64,000 nucleotides of DNA. It comes from Cryphonectria parasitica EP155 (lineage: Eukaryota > Ascomycota > Sordariomycetes > Diaporthales > Cryphonectriaceae). The notes beneath the pieces were generated by a model. The model saw only the letters and a list, made by a program, of their open reading frames with translations. It had not been told where the DNA came from and did no database searches. The DNA is taken from contig NW_024468909.1 in the NCBI RefSeq assembly GCF_011745365.1, positions 5,518,001-5,582,000 of the forward strand, given 5' to 3'. Position 1 is the first letter of the stretch; every line of letters starts with the position of its first letter. Positions 55,376 through 64,000 of the stretch are shown piece by piece. Position numbers and translations under genes: made by a program.

Positions 55376-58300
55376 TCACAAACTGACGGTCACCCTGCAT
55401 AACAAAGAAATTAGCACCAAGCCTTTTTAGAGGGAGTAATAGATGGGCAAACTCTAAATACGTACGTCATGTTGTTGCTCAACACCAGCAACACAGGAGG
55501 CAAATCACTGCAGAGAACCTCGATATCCGAAAGGTACTGCACACTCGCCTCTTCGCTCCTGCAGGTTCCCTCGGCCGGTATAGGCAGCGTCGTGTACAAG
55601 ACTGCAGAGTCGCTCGAGTTCTGACGCAGCAGCTCGTTGAGGATTAAGTACTGGGCCCGGCTGGGCAGGTCATTAAAAGAGAGCTGTAGGCTAGGGTTGT
55701 GACCACCAGGGCCGTTGTCTGCCTCTTCTTCCACGCTGTTCAACTGGTAGGAAGCGAGCAGGTCCGGAATATGGATCGCAACGTCCTTCTGGCTCTCTCC
55801 AGGGGACGGAGGCTCCGTCCGCGGTTTGCTCTCTGGTTCCAGCGCAAATGAAACCATCGGCCCGACCTCTCCTTGGTCATGATATCTTGTTTCCGGGGGA
55901 GCAGCTTGGCCTGAAAATTTGACTTGCGAAGCTGTCCTGGAGATCCCTGGACGCTCTTGAGGAGTTTCTGATTCTGCAAATCGGAGCACTGGGCCCAGCC
56001 CGCCCTCTGACTCTGTGATTTCGGTCTGTGGTAGGACTTGGCTGGAGAACCTCACCGCCTGGCTGCCCTGTCTCGAGAAGGCTGGTCTCACCGGCTTGGG
56101 TGTGTGAATCCTCGTGTGCACCTGGTCCCGCGACTCGTTCCGACTCAGCCCTCTCCGTGGGCTCTCCGGTCGGTCAATCTCGAGCAGGGCACTGGAAACT
56201 GCTGCCAAGTTCGGGCGGTACGGAGCTTCTGAAGAAGCAGTGCCTGATGCCCCCGCCTCGTCACTCGACATTGTGCCGTATGACGTTGTCGCTGTCGCCG
56301 TGGCCCCTGGCGACCTCGAGATCCTATCGACCTGAACCTGTCTCCCGCGCACTAAAGGCTCCCTGATCTGAACGGGTGGGAAATCGTTGTAGCTCCTCCT
56401 CCGACTTGGCGAGGAGAGCAGTGGCCGGCGAACAGGCTCGATGTGTCCCAGGTCTCCCTCGCTCGCTGCGCTGGCATCATCGTTAAAGTCAACATTGCCC
56501 TCGTCATCAGACGTGTCGGTGTCATTTTCGCTCGTCGAGCCACTGTGGCTTTCGGAGCTGCTGTCGAACACGTTCGGCTGAAGATTCGCCGTGTGAATGC
56601 CCATGTTGACCCCGAGCCTGGCCAGGGTAGAGACAGTAGGCTTCTTCGGGAGCTCCGCCATTCTTGCTATACTGTGACGTCTGCGCTCACCATAAGACTC
56701 TAGATCGTTGTGTGGGTTGAAAACTCCCGGCCTCCCAGCAGTTGACTCTACTATGTTTGCTAAGGAGTCGAGCTCCTGTGACGCGCTCATATGATTCCGC
56801 CGGCCTCTCAAGGTCTGCAGCTCATCCCACCACTGCTCATCCTTTAGGCTGTCGTTGACCATAGCATCTGTAATCGGATCAACAGTCTGGCCAGAGACAA
56901 TTGTCTCATAGGTCGCAAGGTCGCCGCTTGCTAGATGAAACACGAGTACATCTGCCTCAATTCTCAGCTTCTCGAGCAGGGCTTTGACTCTTCCCCTCTC
57001 GGAGTTGACTTCTTCCTCGTACTCGACAAAGACAAGCACGCGGAGCTGGTAGACTTTGTTCCAAGCCTGTACGGAGTGCAGGATACAGCCCAATTGCAGG
57101 ATGAGTGTGTCTGTTGTACGAAATTAGCGCACACCAAAACAAGAAGGGTGGGGGGGCGGGTCTGCAGATGTTTGTTTGACTTACAAGTGTCAAAGTTTGT
57201 TGTGAGAACGCTTTTCCCTTCTGACTGTAATTCAGCAGACATCTGTACTGGCCATAAATCGATATACTTCTTTCGGTTCGTGCCGTCATGCCGAGGAGTT
57301 TCGAGTTTATGAAAATCCTTGCCAATCGCAACATTCATTCGGAACCTCAGGGCCAGATCCTCAAGAATAGTGAGGTAGTCACTTGCGCTCATGAGTCCTT
57401 CCGTACGAATGATGTCCGTGGGAAGATGACCCTCCAAAATACGTGCGGATGTGTCGCCGCGCCGCCGCCTCGGAAATTTTCCCTCCTTGATAGAAGAGGC
57501 ACGACTGAGTCTGGGTGAGACGAGAGATGTCGGGACTGATAGGCGCGGATTCGCTTGACGCAGCTCAGACAAATTGTAGAAACCAATGACGGCGATGTTG
57601 GGGCGCATGCCGCCCAGCCCTGCAGACAAGATGAGGTTGCGAACACCCCACGTGATGGAGGGACTCATGTTCAACTGCACAAATGCTTTGATTCTGGATG
57701 CGTCGGAGATGTATTTGGTCCACGCCTGCTGTTGAGATTTGGCCTCTTGCACCCCAGAGGTGAAGTCCGAGGTGACAATGACGTGGCCCAGGATGTACAG
57801 CGCCCCTTTCTTCATCGAGTTACAGAACTGGATGAGGCGTGTTTGATGGCGCGGGTCGTTCACGAGCAAGATAATCTGCGGTCTCCAGAACTTGATGTGT
57901 TCCGGCTTCATCCTTAAGAGGTACTTTCGAACCTGATGATAGATCAAGCTCTGACTGATATCTCCCCAGTGTTTTGGAGGAGACAGGTAGTGAAGGAGCA
58001 GAAAGAGAAAGATCAGGAGACAAACGGCCGTGGCAGCAGAAGTCTCGTCGATGAAGAACATGGCGGCAGCTGACATGATAGCGCCGGCAAAGGCGCTCTG
58101 CCAGCTGAAAAACTTGAAGCCGGGTCTGAAGTTTGGTGCAGAGCCGATCCTGAGAAGAAAACACGCCACGTTCATGGTAAAGAATGTCAGCTGTGGAGTG
58201 TTAGCCTTGAGATATCAAAGAAGACGGTGTCCCGGCCTGATTTCAGCAGTAGGACTTGGTTGAGGTAGCGACTGGCCCCAAAGTACTTCGGAGCGTGAAC

Positions 58301-59786
58301 CCCCAGTACTGCCCTATCTACCTCTTCTCCTCAGGAAGTGCTTCGCAGAGACAGGAAGCACTGAACAATTGGATGATAGAAGATTTTTTCTCTTTTGTTC
58401 AAAAATCATCGGGTAGAGAGAGAGATAACGGAGAAGCTCAAGGAGATAGCCCTCCACGGGCATGTTCAACCTACCATGTAGAAGATGGCTATCAGTGAGG
58501 CAAGCTGGTCAAGATACGCGAGAAGAGCCAGCTGAGCAATCGCGTACGTCAACAGCACTGCTACGAAGGGCTCATCGGTCTTCTTCAGACCTTTGCCAAA
58601 GAGTGAGGATCCAGGAAACAACTTGTCTCGCGCCAGTGCTTGCATCAACTTCGCCGCACCTAGGATGCCCATCAACGCCGAAAAGAAGGTGACGGCCAAT
58701 TCGCCGGCGAGGATAGTGGGTGCATAGAGGCTAGTGTCCTGAAGGATATGGGGATTTCGAAGGAGAGAGCCATGTGAGGTGCTCGCTGCCATTGATAGAA
58801 TGACTATCAGGTAGGCGGTAAAGGTGGTCAGGATAGCCCAGAGGGTGCCTGCAGGAATGGATCTGCTTGGAGATTTTAGGTCTCCTGACATCGAGGCCCC
58901 GGCAAAGATACCTAGTGGACGATTAGAACTTGTTATCTATGTCCACAGCCAGAAGACACAAACCTGATGTCGCAGGGAATAAAATCCCAAAGAGGTCCCG
59001 AAAGACCTTAATCCCATCATAGTGCTTGCCTTCGGTGTGCGGCCAGAGGTTAGACCTGAGCGTAGTCAAGCTCAGCCCCGTGAATTCGACGTCAAGGCTT
59101 GGATCCTCAAAGGGCTTCCTAAAGATGGCTGTGATGGGTATGCTCAGAATAGCAGCCCCCAGGATGATGAGCAATGCGTTGCTGGCCTTTGAGAACATTC
59201 CACTCCCTGCGAGAGACAAGGCAGTGACCACGACCAAAGCAATCGTCTGGAGGAGATAGGTCCACCAGTACCCCTGCGGCAAAGTCTGCTCGAAGTTGGA
59301 CTTGAGGACTGCGATCAGACCGACAATGTTCATAGCCGTATTCAGTGCCTGCGCCAGATAGAAGAGAAGCCCGATTGAACCACCAAACTCCGGACCCAAT
59401 GAGCGGGATATTAGGTAGTAGGTGCCGCCGGATTTGACCTCTCCATTTGAGCTGACGGCAGACAACGAGAGCGTCGTGATGACATCTATCAAGTAAGAAG
59501 CCACCAAAAGACCTAGTGAAAAAGGTTTTAGCCATGACCAAGATCTACGGATAATTTTTATATGTACATTGTGGTGGTGGTTGAGGAGGGGTTGGGCGGG
59601 CGGTGGTGGACAGGGATGTCGTTTCTTACCCAGCATGCCCATGAGGCCAACTTGACCGAGAATCAGGCCAAAGCGCAGGAAGAGAAGGATGCTCAAGATA
59701 TTCAGGCATACTGGTATGTAGACGCCAGAGATAAGCCCTAGTTTGTTATGCTTTTTGCCGCCATTTGGATGATCCATATTGTCCAT
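55376..59786 (-). CDS. VHC1: VHC1-like vacuolar cation-chloride cotransporter (SLC12 family)
   Basis: Six exons: 59630-59786, 58964-59512, 58475-58911, 57185-58190, 55466-57110, 55376-55394; 1270 residues. Every junction keeps frame: LMGM-LGLLVASYL, PATS-GIFAGASMSGDL, AIFYM-LTFFTMNV, NFDT-YTLILQL and the last NNM-TVTVSL. Electroneutral K-Cl cotransport at the vacuole is the family role. Twelve-helix APC-fold features: LGLISGVYIPVCLNILSIL, SGGTYYLISRSLGPEFGG, IFAGASMSGDL and LKSPSRSIPAGTL. The C-terminal domain begins near HVIVTSDF and keeps the SLC12 motifs AFVQLNMSPSITWGVRNLIL and GMRPNIAVIGFY, followed by a long phospho-rich insertion of about 330 residues. The final exon codes for only six residues plus stop. 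The gene faces the AVT3-like gene head to head. Confidence 0.9.
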
Positions 59787-61382
59787 GACGAAGAGGTTTC
59801 ACGGCTGAGAGACATGGGAGATGTCCACGAAAGCCCCTGGTGACCTCCACACAGGTGTAGAAGAGATTCTTTTTGGTGGCGAGGTAGAGAACTCAGTCCC
59901 TGCAGCACGCGAGAAACACGTCCCAAATCCCAGCCCCAATGTTGACTGAAGCCCACACTAAGACGAATAAACATGGGTGAGTGAGGACGAGCGGTGTGGT
60001 TTCACAGCACCAGGAATAATCCCCAAGTCGTATACTCGTTGTGTATCAAGAGGACCATCGGTGTCACTGCATCACAAAACCAGAAGGGAGGAGGGGTTTC
60101 TTGTGGAGGTTGCATACCAGATCGGCAACACGAGTTGAGTGAACGTCATTTCCGTCTTGTGGCTGCCCTGCTCGTTCCCAAAATACAGGCACCACTGCAC
60201 CCCTGCACGACAGCATGCCCCACGCCCGCTTGCCGCGGTGAGCTCGAGTATCAGTCTCCATTATCTTTTCTTGTCTATCGTTACATCTGTTGATCGTTGT
60301 ATGATCTTTTGTGCGAGGACTTGGACGTCGTCTTTAAATTTTGGGATTTATTCCAATCAGTTGTGCTTCGTAAGGTGCCTCGGACGCTGATGGATCGACA
60401 GTATAATAGCCTCTATAATTGTTAAGCGCTCCAGCCGCGATGGCAAATCCTGAAGGCTCCCGAAGTAACTAACATCTTTCGGAGGTCCGAGTATTCTTGG
60501 AAGAGCCATGAAATCCGGTCCTGGACTCGAGACCCCGAACCTTAAATTGGTATTCTCAAGATGTCTCAATCTTTTGTGTTCCAGCGGCCTTGAAAGATGG
60601 TTCATGAATCTGAGGGTAAAATATACTTATCCAACCCTTCCTCCTTCAGCCATTGAAATACGTAGCTTTGCAATAAGTCAATAGATGGGGTTGAAATCCT
60701 TCAAGGGGTCAGGACCTTTGGTGGGCAGACATCTTTCTGCCTGGGAATGGGCGACATGTCGTTGTCTAGGGCGGATGGAGACGGATGGACGAGGCATTGT
60801 CCGTCTCGTGCTGGGTGATGTCAAGGGGTCCCGTGTCTGGATGCACGATAAGCTATCGTAGCTGAACAGTACATGACTCTAGCAGTTTTCTCCAGAGGCT
60901 GCGCGGAATACTGTTAGCAATACTTAGGCCCCCACGAAGATGATAGGGTCAGCTGGACCTTGCCGGCTGAGGCAGGTCCTATCACGAGCCGTGATCTTTC
61001 TTACTATGGCTGTTATGGCAGGCTCCTCACAGCCGGACTCAAAGGTAATATACCGAGTCATTTTCTCGTGAGCTGTTCTTCCTTTCCAGCCCTGAAAAAT
61101 GCTTCAGGGCGCTGGTGAGCTCTGAGAGACCCCTTGTACAATACCCATTGCCGTCTTGGCTGTCGTCAGTCAGAACGCCCGCGATCCACAACAGTGGTCC
61201 GTTTCTGTTAAAACAGCCGCCAGCCTCCTCGCAGCAGTCCTTGATAAGCAAAGCGCTCAGCAGCAGCAGCAGCAGCAACGCCGCTGCCACCGCATAGCAC
61301 CTCGAACCCAGCCGCTGGGCCCAGCTACTTATGTTGTGCTGACCTACTGTTCGATTCCGCAACAGATCAGACTCTCTACACA
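59787..61382. promoter_or_regulatory. Divergent region between two vacuolar transporter genes
   Basis: 1.6 kb between start codons. Holds a (CAG)n run near 61258-61275 in the AVT3 leader and a possible gene relic near 60357-60605. Confidence 0.45.
60357..60605 (-). pseudogene. Possible F-box/leucine-rich relic
   Basis: An 82-codon minus-strand frame reads HKRLRHLENTNLRFGVSSP, then SLQDLPSRLERLTI. L-P-S-x-L-E-R-L-T-I segments are common in fungal F-box leucine-rich proteins. There is no F-box, no further repeat and no neighbouring exon. This is a weak call; chance is a real alternative. Confidence 0.22.
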
Positions 61383-63755
61383 ATGTCGAGTATCGGAAAG
61401 GATTCAGCGGGCCAGCCGCCTGTAGAGATCCCACGCTCTGCCTCGCCAGGCTCGTTTCGCAGCCGGTCCTATGGCACCTCAGTTCCACGAGCAGGCGCGA
61501 CCGCCCGCCTTGCATCTCCCATCCCACAGCCCGGCACATCTCCCAGCTCCCGCGTCCGAGATGCGCAGCGCAGTGCCGAGACAGATGCCAGCAGCATAAC
61601 AGGCTCGATAGCACCTCTTCCCGGCGCGACCGGCTCCTCAGCAGCACCCGGACCTGGCATCTCGGCTCTCGCGGCGGCCCTGTCCAACTCTTACGGTGCC
61701 TCTCCTCCACGCTTTGGCACGCCTCCCGTACGAGCTCAGTCGCCCAGCGCGTCTAGTGCCCAGAACCTGCACTCTGCCACGCCGACAAACTATGGCTCTT
61801 TTCACCCGCAAGAACGAGCCATCAGTGGCGCATACGAGGATCCCGAGATTGTACGACGCCATCTTGTGCAGCCGTCCGATGCCGCCTACCAGTCCGACGA
61901 CTCGAGCAGCCGCAGACCGGGCGAGACCAGCGGCAAGGGGAAGCAGCCGGACACAGGGACGGACGACGAGGAGTTTTCGAGTCTGCGGCTGCAAGGCGGC
62001 GACATTACGCGGCCAATCTACAAGTGGACCGAGGAGGCTACAAACAAGATCCAGCGCAGCAAGAGCTTCAGCATGCCACGCCCCGAGCCAGAGGAGGAGG
62101 TCTTGGATATCACCACCATCAAGGTGCCTGGCGGGTTCCGCCGGAATTTCCTTCGCCGCAGCGCCGGAAGCCCTGCGCCGGGACCCGGAGGACGTGGTGG
62201 GGATATCGAGTACGGGGAACCGTCGAGTCGGCAGCCCCAAGTGTTCACGTCCAGCTTCCTCGAGTTCTTGAGCATCTACGGCCACTTTGCTGGTGAGGAG
62301 CTCGAAGAGGACGATGAGGCGCTGAAGCCCGGCGAGTACTTCTCCTCGGGAGAGGAAGAATGGGACAGCGACGAGGATTCGGACGAGGACCGCGAGCCGA
62401 TGGAGGATAGTGCCCTGCTCACGCCTTCGCGTCGAAAACGGAGAAGAAAGCATCGGACCAGTGGAAAGGCCAGCCCGACGGGTGCCGCTCTGGTGCTGCT
62501 GAAATCGTTCGTCGGGACTGGCGTCTTGTTCCTCCCCCGTGCTTATCTGAACGGTGGCATGGTCTTCAGCAACCTGGTCTTGCTCTTCGTCGCGGCGCTC
62601 AGCTACTACTGCTTCGTGCTCCTCGTCACATCGCGCCTCAAGGTGGAGGGCTCGTTCGGCGACATGGGTGGCATACTATACGGCAAGTGGCTCCGGTCTC
62701 TCATCCTGGGCTCCATCGTCATTAGTCAGATCGGATTCGTGGCGGCCTATATTGTATTCGTGTCGGAAAATCTCCAGGCCTTCATTCTCGCGGTATCCGA
62801 CTGCCAGACGCACATACAGGTCAAGTGGTTGATCCTGATGCAGATGGTCATCTTCCTGCCGTTCTCGCTCTTCCGCGACATCAACAAACTCAGCTTCACG
62901 GCCTTTGTCGCGGATGCCTTCATCATTCTGGGCCTGGGCTACCTCTTCTACTACGACGTGTTGACGCTCGACAAGTTCGGCCTGGCAGATATCATCCTGT
63001 TTAACCAAAAGGACTGGACGCTGTTCATCGGCACCGCCATCTTCACCTTCGAGGGCATTGGCCTCATTATTCCCATCCAGGAGTCCATGGCCAACCCCAA
63101 GAAATTCCCCAAGGTCTTGTTCGTGGTCATGATCATCATCACGGCACTATTCACCGTCATGGGTGCCGTCTCTTACGCGGCCTACGGCTCCAAGACCGAG
63201 ACGGTGGTCCTGCTCAACCTGCCGCAGGACAACAAGCTGGTCAATGGCGTGCAGTTTCTGTACTCGATGGCCATCATGCTCTCGACACCGCTACAGATCT
63301 TCCCTGCGATCAAGATCCTGGAGAATGGGCTCTTTGCGCGAAGTGGGAAGTACAACCCGTATATCAAGTGGCAAAAGAACATCTTCCGATTCTTGTTTGT
63401 AATTTTATGTGCCATCATTGCCTGGGGTGGTGCAGATGATCTAGACAAGTTTGTTGCATTGGTGGGCAATTTTGCCTGCATTCCCCTTGTCTATATCTAT
63501 CCTGTGAGTGTCTCCCCTTGCCTCCCTTGTTTTCCTTTCTGCTCAATTCAAAGATGTATATGCTAACACTATCTCTAGCCCATGCTGCACTACCGTGCTG
63601 TGGCAAGGACCACTCTTTGGAAGATTTCTGACGTCATCCTCTGCATTTTTGGCTTTGTTGCCATGGCATATACCACGATCCTGACTGTTACCAGCTGGGC
63701 CGGAGGTGAGAGTGGCCCTTCTCTCCCAGGATACTGTGACAAGAAGGGTCTGTAA
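61383..63755 (+). CDS. AVT3: AVT3-like vacuolar amino-acid transporter
   Basis: Two exons, 61383-63503 and 63579-63755, 765 residues; intron 75 nt (GTGAGT, TGCTAACAC branch, CTAG), joining VYIYP to PMLHYRAVARTT. The N-terminal 360 residues are hydrophilic, Ser/Pro-rich and then acidic (EELEEDDEALKPGEYFSSGE), as in fungal Avt3/Avt4. The Aa_trans domain begins at GAALVLLKSFVGTGVLFLPR and continues with YYCFVLLVTSRLKVEG, AAYIVFVSENLQAFI, FTFEGIGLIIPIQESM and YAAYGSKTETVVLLNLP, about eleven helices in all. In yeast these proteins export neutral amino acids from the vacuole. Choice between Avt3 and Avt4 is not possible from sequence alone. Confidence 0.9.
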
Positions 63756-64000
63756 ATCAAACTGTGGATTGTGGGGTTGAGGGGGGGGGACGGGGGAGGA
63801 CTGTTTGGAGATGAGGTGGAAAGCAAAGTGTTAATGGCTGGATCTTCTTTGTGTGTGCAAGAATCATAGCATAGCATCATCATCAAGGGAGTTCAAGGCC
63901 GCTGTGATTATTCAGAGATTGAGATAGAATAGATTGACAAGATATAGCTGAAGCATTATATCAAGGCAATTGTTAAAAAGAATTGAGATATAGCCTGCAA
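63756..64000. other. 3' flank of AVT3-like gene
   Basis: A G-run near 63781-63800 and AT-rich sequence; nothing else recognised. Confidence 0.4.

Noticed and set aside
1..64000. Secondary-metabolite cluster, CRISPR array, intact transposon or rRNA
   Set aside because: No polyketide synthase, NRPS, terpene synthase, transposase, reverse transcriptase, regular spaced repeats or rRNA-like sequence seen in any frame.

Overview
The window is nuclear DNA of a filamentous ascomycete (Pezizomycotina, most likely a Sordariomycete). The evidence is frequent 50-120 nt introns with GT/AG ends and CTRAC-like branch sites, pyrimidine-rich leaders, HET-domain and Zn2Cys6 genes, and housekeeping proteins that resemble yeast ones. 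All exon boundaries were worked out by eye from splice signals, reading frame and family knowledge. No alignment or RNA data were available.

Layout. 1-813: 5' part of CBF5 on the minus strand, running off the left edge. 1.7-4.1 kb: a HET-domain protein. 4.5-6.3 kb: a decayed AT-rich ankyrin relic beside an intact GC-rich ankyrin gene. 8.1-11 kb: a five-exon secreted protein. 11.2-11.5 kb: a relic of an unrecognised gene in AT-rich DNA. 13.7-14.8 kb: a secreted GH43 enzyme in a large gene-poor stretch. 18-22.5 kb: a type I membrane protein, HIS3 and a small membrane protein. 22.7-26.5 kb: RFC4, a divergent lysine-rich protein and a short membrane protein of a group labelled rhomboid-like. 27-34.1 kb: a DUF7924-type pseudogene, a double-Zn2Cys6 regulator, a secreted GH43-like enzyme and an SGSH-like sulfatase. 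36-41 kb: an AIFM2/FSP1-like oxidoreductase and dolichol kinase (SEC59). 44.4-46 kb: a mucin-like GPI protein. 47-55 kb: a FAM32A homologue, a predicted GPI protein, a small conserved protein, a COG0523 metallochaperone GTPase and a long disordered protein with a CxxC cluster. 55.4-63.8 kb: two vacuolar transporters head to head, a VHC1-like cation-chloride cotransporter and an AVT3-like amino-acid transporter.

How the genes fit together. Housekeeping functions (rRNA pseudouridylation, histidine synthesis, clamp loading, dolichol phosphate, vacuolar transport) are interleaved with accessory islands. The most suggestive island is 27.7-34.1 kb: a regulator with two tandem zinc clusters, a secreted propeller hydrolase resembling exo-galactanases, and a sulfatase whose gene ends 92 bp from the hydrolase. 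I infer a small locus for degrading a sulfated polysaccharide or glycan. Decayed genes (ankyrin, DUF7924, and an unnamed relic at 11.3 kb) show a genome eroding duplicates, possibly by RIP. I saw no CRISPR array, rRNA, convincing tRNA or intact transposon.
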